Source: an uncultured Bacillota bacterium (GTDB taxonomy: Bacteria > Bacillota > Clostridia > Oscillospirales > Oscillospiraceae). From it: 64,000 nt of DNA. Numbering within the stretch: the stretch's first letter is position 1; each line of letters opens with the position of its first letter. The position numbers and the translations under genes are program-made. Shown here piece by piece: positions 8,885 to 18,100 of this stretch. The notes beneath the pieces are model-generated. The model searched no databases, was not told where the DNA came from, and worked only from the letters and a program-made list of their open reading frames with translations. Location of the stretch: assembly GCA_947385365.1 (NCBI GenBank), contig CANDKT010000001.1:37798-101797 (forward strand). The letters are read 5' to 3'.

Positions 8885-9286
8885 TTAAGCGGCAGGGTTC
8901 AAGACGGAAAGTGTCAAAGCGCCGGCCTTGATTGTCATAATGGTGGAAGGCTCCACGCTTCTGCTTGTTGTAAGCTGCCCATACATCAGCAAGTTCCCGC
9001 CTGTTAAGGCATCGAACACGACGAAATGGGTAACAGTACCCCACGACGCCGTACTTTCGTTAAAATCGATTGCGTTACTATTTGTGACGGTGCCGTTAGA
9101 GGGGGTGCTGAGACCGGTAAGTTTCACGCGGGAATACCCGCCCCCACTTGGTTCAGTCACATTCGAGCCGCTCATATTTGGGGCTGTTTTGCTAAGGCCG
9201 ATATAGTAGTTTGCTGGGATTGCCGGGGTAGTTTTGGAACGGAACACATTTCCGGCGACGAGGTTTAAGAAATAGGTTGTGTTCAT
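8885..9286 (-). CDS. Small tail fibre / adhesin-type protein
   Basis: 133 aa. It contains NYYIGLSKTAPNMSGSNVTEPSGGGYSRVKL (about 27-57) and a beta-rich remainder, a pattern common to small phage tail proteins with an adhesin-like beta sandwich. It begins 2 bp from the next upstream gene, so translation is probably coupled. It has no transmembrane segment or signal peptide. Confidence 0.6.
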   Translation of the reverse strand: MNTTYFLNLVAGNVFRSKTTPAIPANYYIGLSKTAPNMSGSNVTEPSGGGYSRVKLTGLSTPSNGTVTNSNAIDFNESTASWGTVTHFVVFDALTGGNLLMYGQLTTSRSVEPSTIMTIKAGALTLSVLNPAA

Positions 9287-9287
9287 A

Positions 9288-9743
9288 TCAAAAATCCTCC
9301 ATAAATAGCGAGTTCTGGTTTTTTGGTGGGGTTGAAGGGGTTACTGTCTGTCCAGAGACATACTGTTTATTGATGTTGTTTGTGATATACAGGATACCCT
9401 GGCTTGGCACTTCGACTTTCCCGGTATTTTCTTTGATAGAGATCTGGTAGATATACTTTCCCTCAAGGCTAACGGTTTCTGAAGATTCCAGAGTAACGCG
9501 GAGTTTATTGTAGATAAGATCGCCGTCTTTTGAGGAACCAGTTGCGTCGACGCGCATAGTTTTAGACAAGATGACGCTGCCTCTTCTATTTGTAAATCCA
9601 ACCACAGAGAAGTTAGCGGAACATCTGGTAAGGTCGAACGGTTTTGTTTTTGTGTGCCAATACACGTGGAAGCTCAAATTCTGTTGAGAGCCGCCGACGA
9701 ACTCGATTGTAGGGAGCGTGTACGGACTTGAGTAGCACGACAC
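9288..9743 (-). CDS. BppU-like N-terminal domain protein (baseplate)
   Basis: 151 aa. Beta-rich with FVGGSQQNLSFHVYWHTKTKPFDLTRC near the N-terminus and GKYIYQISIKENTGKVEVPSQGILYI near the C-terminus. This is the strand pattern of the N-terminal domain of baseplate upper proteins, here as a stand-alone protein. Gene order (Tal, small proteins, this gene, fibres) supports a baseplate role. Confidence 0.55.
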   Translation of the reverse strand: MSCYSSPYTLPTIEFVGGSQQNLSFHVYWHTKTKPFDLTRCSANFSVVGFTNRRGSVILSKTMRVDATGSSKDGDLIYNKLRVTLESSETVSLEGKYIYQISIKENTGKVEVPSQGILYITNNINKQYVSGQTVTPSTPPKNQNSLFMEDF

Positions 9744-9759
9744 ACATATCGCCTGCCTT

Positions 9760-9930
9760 TCACTGGGTTTCGTTCAATGGGCTGACTTCAGCATTTTTCA
9801 ACATTTCGATCACCTCTTCAATCACGGCGATACTCCCGCTGAGATTGACGAGGTTTTGTTTCCCGCTTACTGGGATTGTATTCATAGCGTTGATTGCGGC
9901 GATCAACCTTTGAATGATGTCGTTTTTCAT
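9760..9930 (-). CDS. Small helical protein of the baseplate operon
   Basis: 56 aa from the ATG at 9930 (MKNDIIQRLIAAINAM), behind GGGGGAGAAAA; an ATG 36 bases upstream is less well placed. It is predicted mostly helical. No family was recognised. Conserved position in the operon and the good start site argue that it is expressed. Confidence 0.5.
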   Translation of the reverse strand: MKNDIIQRLIAAINAMNTIPVSGKQNLVNLSGSIAVIEEVIEMLKNAEVSPLNETQ

Positions 9931-9962
9931 TTTTTCTCCCCCGAGCTTCATTTGTTTTGCTT

Positions 9963-10694
9963 TCACAGACTGTTGATCCAGCTATTCAGTCCGCTGGCTA
10001 AAGTGATGAAATATTTTCCTTTGATAACGTCGCCTTTTTTTACGACCGGCAATTTCGTGTCGTGTCCGAAATTGATATTGTTGCGAAGAGAGTTAAAGCG
10101 GTCAGCGGTTATTACCTTATTATCCTTGGTCATTTTGGTATCTTCAAAAGACAAATAGAAGCTATCCCAGCTACGCCCGGCGGCTTGAATCGTCTCGTTT
10201 GTTTTGGACACAAGGTCGTTCCAAACCTTGTAGGAGAAGTCCGTTGTAGGGCCATTGGAAGTAATGGCGTCGTAGGCGTCTTCTGTTTCCCAATCTTCAG
10301 CGGAACCGTTTGATTTTTCCCACGACCAAGCCGTGACGGAAGGTTTTTTCTGTTCTGTAGTAAATGTGCCTTCCTTTGTCCAAGCTGTGAGCCATTGTAT
10401 ATTGTCTCCGGACTGGAAACCAAATTCGATCTTCCATGTACAGAGCGTTCCTGGGCTAAGATATTTTATTTCGTAGAGGAAGGTAGAATCCGCGCCGTCT
10501 TTGGAGTTTTCGCCTGGGATAGGATCTTTTTTTCGATTATTGACCGTAACGCGGATATAGCGCGTTCCTTTGAAACCGCTCTGCCCATTTAGGAAGGAGC
10601 ATTCCAAGGACGCGGAAGTTTCGTACACGTCCCAAACTGCCTCCATACTTGCGCTAGAACCGGGTATGGTCCATTCTGTTGTAAAAAATGCCAT
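9963..10694 (-). CDS. Baseplate / tail protein
   Basis: 243 aa. The N-terminal half looks like a fibronectin-type beta sandwich (GTRYIRVTVNNRKKD, PGTLCTWKIEFGFQSGD). The C-terminal half carries SYKVWNDLVSKTNETIQAAGRSW and DRFNSLRNNI, a helical pattern repeatedly seen in Firmicutes phage baseplate proteins. It lies 10 bp downstream of the Tal-like gene. Confidence 0.6.
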   Translation of the reverse strand: MAFFTTEWTIPGSSASMEAVWDVYETSASLECSFLNGQSGFKGTRYIRVTVNNRKKDPIPGENSKDGADSTFLYEIKYLSPGTLCTWKIEFGFQSGDNIQWLTAWTKEGTFTTEQKKPSVTAWSWEKSNGSAEDWETEDAYDAITSNGPTTDFSYKVWNDLVSKTNETIQAAGRSWDSFYLSFEDTKMTKDNKVITADRFNSLRNNINFGHDTKLPVVKKGDVIKGKYFITLASGLNSWINSL

Positions 10695-10704
10695 AAATAC
10701 ACCT

Positions 10705-13700
10705 CTATCCGAATGTTGCGGTAAGTCCCTTTATAGTAGAGACACCTGAAAAATCAACTTCGCTTCCGGAGAATTTTATTGATTCCGTACCTCCAAGGTT
10801 CAATATTGGCGCACTGAGACCTAGCCGGGCAAAGGATGATCTCATTGTTGCCGTGCCATTTCCTGCGTCCAAGATCTCAAGGACTGCGGTTCCCTTCCCG
10901 TTATAGATGGTGATCCCGCCGTCATCCAGGCCGACGATCTGCCCGCCTTCGTCATCAACGCCTCCGGCATAGATTTCAGCTCCATATATTTTTGCGCCAT
11001 AGATATTCGGTGATCCTGTTGAATCAGCCGTAATAAAACTTTTCTGAGTACTCGCAGCCTTTTTTAGGGCAGACCGGATATTGTTGAATGTCACATTCGC
11101 GTCGCTTCCGTCTTGCCCATCTTCACCGTCAACGCCTATAAATTGGTATGGGGTTCCCCAAGTTGTCCCACCGTCTAGGGAGTCGCGTCGATATCTATCA
11201 TTTGTTTCCATCGTGTCATGCCAAGGACCGGACAAGCTGGTACTGAACTGGTATTTAACCGGCGCGTTCCCGCCCCATTCGATTGTCCCGGCAGAAAGGA
11301 TTATATTCCCGGACATAGCTACATTCCCGTGGGGGTCGACTATAAACTGGTTGTTTACGTTAAGACTTGTCACTTCCAGGTAATCGTTTTTGAATTTCCC
11401 TACGTCATTCATCATAGGGTTTCCAGACTTGTCCAAATATTTTGACGCCTGTACAGTTCCTTGGAACGTCCCATTCTTAACAAGGATATCCCCATTCTTT
11501 TTCACCCAGAACGGTGCTTTATCCGGACTGACGTTTCCGGCCCAAATTGCATAGGCAGAATTAGAATTTGTCCCTGAGCCATTGATTGCTACATAGCTAT
11601 TCCCGCTTCCTGTGTGTAGATAATTTTCCGCGATAGCAAAGCCGCCGATTTCTCCTGACGTAGCGTTTACGCATCCACGGAAGTAAGCGGCTCCGTCTCT
11701 CATATCGAGGTAGAAGTTCGCGTTTGACGGCATATTGTCATCATCGAGCAGAATGTCCCCGTTGCTTTTGATAAACGACGGAGTAACTGTGGTTCCATTT
11801 GTAGTAAACAATCCGCTGTTTCCGGCGGCGATTCCATAGTTTGGGTCTAAGATAATTTTCCCACTCTCGCCTTGTAGGACGAACGTAGCGTTACAGAGCC
11901 AAGCACCAGACGCATCCACGCGGAATTGCATAACACCTTTGTCGTTCGTGTTTTCGACGACGAGGTTATTCCCAACGATCAACTTGCCACCGATAACCTC
12001 TGCATTCACGCCGAAATAGTCGCCGGTATCTTTGGAAGCGAAGCGTCCGATTGCGAGTTTACAAGTTTCCCAATTATCGTCTGACATAGCAATCATGCTG
12101 TCTACGATACGGATCTGGTATTTAGAATCGCCGCCGACATGGATACCGGAACCATTGATAACGACGCTTTTATTTGCCGCGGCCAAAATGGTATTTTTTG
12201 CGGCATCGAGGGAATCGGACATAAACTTAGAGACGACAGACGCTTGGTTGACGGTTTGGTTATAGATATACTTACTCGCATCGAAATTCCTGCTTGCAGA
12301 GTATCCGGCTTCGATCATATCTTTTAAGGTATTCACATTGTCGTGCCGTTTGAATCTGTTTGAGAACACGAGGGAGAACTTATTTTGTTCTTCAAAATCC
12401 AGTTCAAACTCAATAAGGTAGGGAGTAATGGTACGGGTTCTGTTAAGGTTCAGGTAGACACCCTTACCCAATTCGAGCTGGTCTCTGAACGGAGCAAACT
12501 CTTGAGCGAACAGGAAATTTGCAGAGCTGACTGAAAACTCGTAAGTTGGGGAAGAGATCTCGCCAAGCACATTGACGGCCCAATCGTATAATTCCATTTC
12601 GACGGAATACCGTTGATAATCGCTAATATTTGCTGTTAGGTAGAGTGAGCCAGACGCGTAAAAACTAAGAGAAGAACCTTCATCTGTTGTAATGCGGACA
12701 GATTCTCCGCTGTCCGTTTTGTATTCGGAGGTAGTTTTCCTGATATTGGAAGAGAAGCTGGACAAGGAACCGGACATGGTAATCATACCGCTTGCGGCGG
12801 ACTTATCGTTTACGCGGATTGTACCAGCATAAAAGCTCAAGACATAATTACGCCCATTCACTTCAAGTGTGCCCCGAATAATATCCCCAGACACGGCATT
12901 GCTCCCGGACAGAGAGAACGTACCACCAGACATTGTGTACATTTGCTTTTCAAACTGGGGAGACAGATTGATTTTGGAGATGGAAGAGCCAGACACGGAG
13001 AGCTGACAATTGGACAGCGGATAGGATTTTCCAGAAACGGAAGTATTCACATCGGTAGCAACGAAGGTATCTTCTGTAACGTCCTGTTCGATGAAGAAGT
13101 TGGAGAGTTCTGAATATTCGGAATCTGTGAAGTAATTCGAGAGGGACAATTCTTTTGTAATCGCTTTGAGCTGTCCGGCGCAAGAAGAGGGGACAGACGG
13201 ATCAAGTTCCCGTTTAATGGAGTTGATTGTGCTTTCTTTGGCGGAAATTTCGTTCTTTTTAGCTTTGATCTTCTCGTTTACTTCATCGAGCAAAGACTGC
13301 TGATGTGCCTTGCCTGCCTCGGTTGTTTCCATAGAGTGAGCTTGAACAATTATGCTCTGTTGGGATATTAAGGAATCAAGTTCCCCTTTCAGATCCGTTA
13401 GTGCAGCTTGTTCTGCGGTCAATCGAGCGGTTGAAGACGCTCTCATGCAGGCCAATCCACGGTAGTGTTGCTGACGATTGATAACGCTACGCTGCCACGA
13501 GTTCCATTTTGAGGCAAGCGGTTCTTTGATATCTCCGTTTGCGATGAAGTAGGACAAATCGTAGAGCCAGTTTGTTCCAATTGGGTTCACGTTACGGATA
13601 TCCAGGCTATCTGCTCCATAGGGACGTATAGCAGTTACGAGTTCGTCGCTTTTTTCCTCAACGCCGAGGGACTCTATCAAGTTATCGAAATCCAGATAGA

Positions 13701-14325
13701 TTGGCAACACGAGCCGTTCTTCGTCTGCGTCATACGCGTTGATTGTTTTCTGGTATGTATCGAAGACGAACACGCACCTATATTTGTCAGGGGAGTGGTC
13801 ATATAAGAAGGGGAGCAAGTAATCGTCGTACTGGTCAAACGTCCGATATTTGCCAATCAAAGACGGAGAGACATACCCAACCGTCCAGCCGCGAGCTGCC
13901 TCAATGATTCTACCCAGAACGGTATCCGTAGGGGCGGCCGGGTTCCAGAAATTGAACGTACCCTCTTCCAAGAACAGTTTTTTACTTTCCAGAGTTTTCT
14001 CATAGGAGTAACCTTTGACGTGTTTAACTTCCATGATCCCATCGGATTCAGTTTCTGGGTTCATAGTTTCGTATATACCGTAGGATTTCGTATAAATTTG
14101 CTTATACCCGGTCACATCGTCATAGATTGGGTTTTTCACGCCGTCGAGGACAGAGGGGATATCGAAGGAGATCTCGCTTGGCTCTGCGAATTTGATGTTC
14201 AGCCTAAGGTTGTAAACGCCTGGTATCGTTCCGATCATATGGTCGCCCAGAGTTTTCAGCACGAGCTGAGGCGTTTCGGGCAAGCCGTCTCTATCAAACT
14301 CCAGTTTGGAATAGTCCAGATACAT
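10705..14325 (-). CDS. Tal-like tail-tip protein (prophage tail endopeptidase family)
   Basis: 1206 aa. The N-terminal about 400 residues (YNLRLNIKFAEPSEISFDIP, GYSYEKTLESKKLFLEEGTF) are typical of tail-associated proteins that cap the tail tip and contact the tape measure. A coiled coil lies at about 300-370. A long beta-rich C-terminal region repeats KSNGDILLDDDN and KKNGDILVKNGTF segments, and also has a collagen-like GVDGEDGQDGSDA linker. Its position directly after Dit is canonical. A catalytic endopeptidase or glycosidase site could not be picked out by eye. Confidence 0.8.
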   Translation of the reverse strand: MYLDYSKLEFDRDGLPETPQLVLKTLGDHMIGTIPGVYNLRLNIKFAEPSEISFDIPSVLDGVKNPIYDDVTGYKQIYTKSYGIYETMNPETESDGIMEVKHVKGYSYEKTLESKKLFLEEGTFNFWNPAAPTDTVLGRIIEAARGWTVGYVSPSLIGKYRTFDQYDDYLLPFLYDHSPDKYRCVFVFDTYQKTINAYDADEERLVLPIYLDFDNLIESLGVEEKSDELVTAIRPYGADSLDIRNVNPIGTNWLYDLSYFIANGDIKEPLASKWNSWQRSVINRQQHYRGLACMRASSTARLTAEQAALTDLKGELDSLISQQSIIVQAHSMETTEAGKAHQQSLLDEVNEKIKAKKNEISAKESTINSIKRELDPSVPSSCAGQLKAITKELSLSNYFTDSEYSELSNFFIEQDVTEDTFVATDVNTSVSGKSYPLSNCQLSVSGSSISKINLSPQFEKQMYTMSGGTFSLSGSNAVSGDIIRGTLEVNGRNYVLSFYAGTIRVNDKSAASGMITMSGSLSSFSSNIRKTTSEYKTDSGESVRITTDEGSSLSFYASGSLYLTANISDYQRYSVEMELYDWAVNVLGEISSPTYEFSVSSANFLFAQEFAPFRDQLELGKGVYLNLNRTRTITPYLIEFELDFEEQNKFSLVFSNRFKRHDNVNTLKDMIEAGYSASRNFDASKYIYNQTVNQASVVSKFMSDSLDAAKNTILAAANKSVVINGSGIHVGGDSKYQIRIVDSMIAMSDDNWETCKLAIGRFASKDTGDYFGVNAEVIGGKLIVGNNLVVENTNDKGVMQFRVDASGAWLCNATFVLQGESGKIILDPNYGIAAGNSGLFTTNGTTVTPSFIKSNGDILLDDDNMPSNANFYLDMRDGAAYFRGCVNATSGEIGGFAIAENYLHTGSGNSYVAINGSGTNSNSAYAIWAGNVSPDKAPFWVKKNGDILVKNGTFQGTVQASKYLDKSGNPMMNDVGKFKNDYLEVTSLNVNNQFIVDPHGNVAMSGNIILSAGTIEWGGNAPVKYQFSTSLSGPWHDTMETNDRYRRDSLDGGTTWGTPYQFIGVDGEDGQDGSDANVTFNNIRSALKKAASTQKSFITADSTGSPNIYGAKIYGAEIYAGGVDDEGGQIVGLDDGGITIYNGKGTAVLEILDAGNGTATMRSSFARLGLSAPILNLGGTESIKFSGSEVDFSGVSTIKGLTATFG

Positions 14326-14336
14326 TTTCAGCCTCC

Positions 14337-15119
14337 TTAACCTGCCACGTTGTACAGCAACCGACCTGATATAGTCAGAGTACCTTTTCCGGTTACGGTC
14401 AAATGGTTATCGCCATGAACGAGTCTAAAAAAGTTCAGGTTAAAGCCGCTGTACAGATTGATTTTGTTTGCAGTATCTGTAAGAATGCCGTTGTTGTTAT
14501 CGACCAGTACGTTGACAGAGGGGGGCAGTCCGGTCAATTTAAACTCCCGGTCATTGTCATTATGGTTCATGATACTCAAAGTGTTCCCAGAGACTGGTTG
14601 ATATGCAAGCATTGGTTTGATGTACTCATGTACAGAGCTGTCGTTTCGGAATAAGATAGGTGTTGCGCCATTGATATTGTACTGGTATTCGAAGGGGAGT
14701 CCGTAAGCATAGGGACAATCGCACGTAACAGCTGCTTCAAACGCGTATGGAAGCCATCCGTGATGGAGGGGAGTTAGCTGAGTGATGAGACATCTAAATT
14801 CGACGCGTTCCAGGTCAGGCTGGCAGATAGAGAGCCACTGGTAGTTCTGATGACCGGTGAGCCACATAGAGACGTTCTCCATTTCGTATCTGTCCAGTGG
14901 ATTCAGGGAGCCAAAGACGAGCTTAAACTGGAGCGGGGTTTTATGATAATTCACGCCGAAGTGGATTGGCTTGATTCGATTGTTTGTTCTTGTTTCGATA
15001 ATAGATGCCTTATTCCCGAATGGCACACTATCCTGACCTGTTCCGCCGAAGTCATACAGCATCAAGCCGTACTGATGGGATGATTCTCCTGCGAAGATAA
15101 ATTCATAACCGTCGAACAG
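14337..15119 (-). CDS. Distal tail protein (Dit), probable CTG start
   Basis: About 260 aa if started at the CTG at 15119, or 242 aa from the first ATG at 15065. The stretch upstream of that ATG encodes FDGYEFIFAGESSHQYGLMLYDFGG in frame, the usual N-terminus of Dit proteins. It contains no ATG, GTG or TTG before the stop at its 5' side. AAGGGAG lies nine bases before the CTG. Dit forms the hub joining tail tube and tail tip. Gene order TMP-Dit-Tal supports the call. Confidence 0.75.
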   Translation of the reverse strand: MFDGYEFIFAGESSHQYGLMLYDFGGTGQDSVPFGNKASIIETRTNNRIKPIHFGVNYHKTPLQFKLVFGSLNPLDRYEMENVSMWLTGHQNYQWLSICQPDLERVEFRCLITQLTPLHHGWLPYAFEAAVTCDCPYAYGLPFEYQYNINGATPILFRNDSSVHEYIKPMLAYQPVSGNTLSIMNHNDNDREFKLTGLPPSVNVLVDNNNGILTDTANKINLYSGFNLNFFRLVHGDNHLTVTGKGTLTISGRLLYNVAG

Positions 15120-15155
15120 ATTTTTTCACTCCCTTCTCATCTGGAATATGGGGAA

Positions 15156-15182
15156 GGGGAAAGGTCATTCAGTCCTTTCCCC
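15156..15182. terminator. Hairpin between tape measure and Dit
   Basis: GGGGAAAGG pairs with CCTTTCCCC around a nine-base loop. There is no strong T run on either strand. It lies after the tape-measure stop and may act as a processing or attenuation hairpin. Confidence 0.45.
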
Positions 15183-15188
15183 TAGCCT

Positions 15189-18100
15189 CTATCGTTTTAT
15201 ATTGAGTTTATCGAACAATTCATTTGCCTGTTGTCTTGTAATTGCGCGATGTTTTTCCACGGTTTCATTGTTTGCACCATAGATTATCGTGTTGCCAAAT
15301 TCTATAGTCACGCTCTCGTTGTTTGTTATATTGTGTGGGACATCGGGTTTCATATTAGCGATTCCGCCAGTGCCAACGAGGGCATTTTTCATATTGGAAG
15401 AACGAATGAGGTCGCTGAACTTATCCGAGAGTGTGGTTGCGAACTCGATCAAACGGTACAGCCCGCGTTCTTTCTGCTCATCCAGGACAGCCTCGCCTTT
15501 TTCCAAAACCGCCATAATTTCGTTTTGCTTCAAGGTTGGGTTATTTCCTGCGATTCCGCCGTTATGGTAGATATACTTTTTATATTTTTCAAACAGCAAA
15601 GCCCCATCAGCTTCATCGTGCCACACGCCGTTTTCGTCCCGCTTCGCTTGGATTCCGCATTCTTCTTTCAGTCTGATTCCAAGTCTGAGGCTACTGTCTG
15701 CTAGTTTTTGTTTTTCTTCCGAGCTTGCAGAACCCCAAGCCTGCCCATTTTCATACATCCGCGTTATGATTCGGCTAATGGTTTCTTCTCTTGTTGGCTG
15801 TGTTTGATTAGACATATTACCGATAGCCGTATTGTTTTTATTTCCGGAGTTTGTTTCTGCTGACTTGATATCAGCATCTATGTGGGTCAGTGCGGAGACG
15901 TAATCTCCGTAACGCTCCGCAGCGGCAAGGCAGTTATCCCATGCGTTCGTGATTTCGGAGTTGAGAACTGATCCATATTCGCTGTTCCAACTCAACAACT
16001 CCTGGTAAAGCGCATCCCAATTATCCTGGATATAATCGATAGCCATATCGTATAATTTTTGGTAACTGCTGATAGTATCCTCGAGTGCTTTGATTTCGGC
16101 GTCTTTTTCTTTTTCATACGCGTCCTGCATATCGTCGAGAGCATCTTTTTGGGCATCGACTGCGTGGTTATTCTGATCGTCCGCCAACTCTTTCTGAAGT
16201 TCGGCTAATTCTTCTTCCAGCTTCATTTTCTGTGTTTGCGCGTCGCGGCTATCGTCGAGAGAGAGGGCGTTGATACGTTCCTGAAGTTTTGCGATTGCCT
16301 TGACTTTTTCGGCCACTTTGTCTTCGTAGTCTGCCTCGTTTTTTGCGACGTCGAGAGCCTCTTTGCGCAAATCGATGATATCGCCATAGGCGTCTTTCAT
16401 ATCCTCGAGAGCTTCGACTTGCTGCTGGATTTTGTGTTTCAGCATATCCATGACGTATTTCAGGATATCATCGAGGCCGGATTTCATGTTGTTGAGTTCT
16501 TCTTTTGTTTTCTCACCAAATTCACCTGCGACCCGGCCGACACTTTCGATTGCGGTATTGGAAAGGGACTCAATCGCTTGGATATTGTGTAGAGCCGCCT
16601 CATACTGCTTATCGTTCAGTTCCCCTAGAGAGTGCATCAATTCCAGTTCCGCATAGGCGAGACCAAATGTAGCGTTCGTTGATTCTTTCGTTGCGTATAG
16701 CAACTCATTTAGGTTTTCAACAGACCCTTTCTGCACTGCCAGTTTCAGACGTTCCACGTATGCCATCGCGTTTTCTGCGGCCATCTGTTTTATTCTTGCG
16801 GCAAGTACCTCATTGATACGTTCTCTGTTGATTTGCAGGACGCCATTTTCGTCCTTCAGCATCTGCATATATTGAGGGCCGAGTTTCAGTATTTCTTGAT
16901 AGGTATCAATGGAGATAAAACCATTATTTTCCGCAAATTCATCTGCGGCTTTGTAAAGGGTGTCTGAGGCATTTTGGATTTCGTCCACAGAATTGTGGGA
17001 AGCGTCTGCGATACCGATCAGATAATCAACTACCTGTTGCTTGACATTTTTGATATTCTCAGCATAGTCCCACCAGAGGTCTCCAAGTTTGCTAAGTTCA
17101 TCGCTGGTTTCAGAATATCCTATGGATCGGTAGTATTCGGCTTGTTCATGAACTGTTTTCTGCATTCCTTGGTATCCAGAGATGATAGCAGAAGAGAACG
17201 CCTTGACGTCAGCCAAATTTTTGGCAGCAATGGCGTTGCTCATACTATTTTCAGCCCGTGTAATGGCTGTTTCCCTGGCCTGGATTGCGTTTTCGTACAT
17301 AGAGACGGTGGTTTCTATGATACTCCTGTTCAATTCCTGCCATGTAACGGAGCCTTCGCGGTTTGAGTCATTCAGTTCCGTGATCGTGCCGATGAGTTCT
17401 TCGGTATCTTTCCGGAGTGCGTTGGTCGCCTCCTGTATAGAGTCGTACTTACCCTTATCAGGAGCCTCAAGCTCATTCAGGCGTTCCAGGTTAGAGATCC
17501 AGAGGTCATTTGTTTCGGCGTTGTATTCGATGTCGAACCCAAGTTTTCTCAACGAACCGATGTCTCGGGAGATTGCGTTGGCGCGGGCGCGATTCAGGGC
17601 AAGAAGGGCGTCCTGTTCTTCGCGATAAGCGGCGGAGAGTTCTTTTTGGAGAGCGATTTTCTTTTCGTAGCCGCCTGCGTTTTCGATTTCGGATTCCAGG
17701 CGTTCGGCGTCCTCTTGAGTTTTACGCAGGCGTTCCAATTCGACCCGGAACTCGTCGATTGCGGCGGTATACGCTTCGACTTCTTTTGTGCTTTTGCCTT
17801 TTTTGGAGGAGCTTTCGGGGAGGGACACTTTGACCTGCGGCACGGTAACGCTTCCGAAGTCAGATAAGTCTGCTCTGGCTTTTTCGGCAAGCTCGTTCAG
17901 TTTTGCCTCATATCTTGACACGCCGCTGTTGCTATCGTTGTTCATCCAATAGCGGCTATTTTTAAGTTCCCCTGACTCATAGCGATCTTTGAGAGATTGG
18001 GCTTGTGCTAATGCGGCGATACTCTCAGCTACAATTCCAGCGGCTCTTGCTTGAGTAAGGAGTGCTTCTATTGTGTCCAGGCTTGCGTCTTTCAAGTTGG

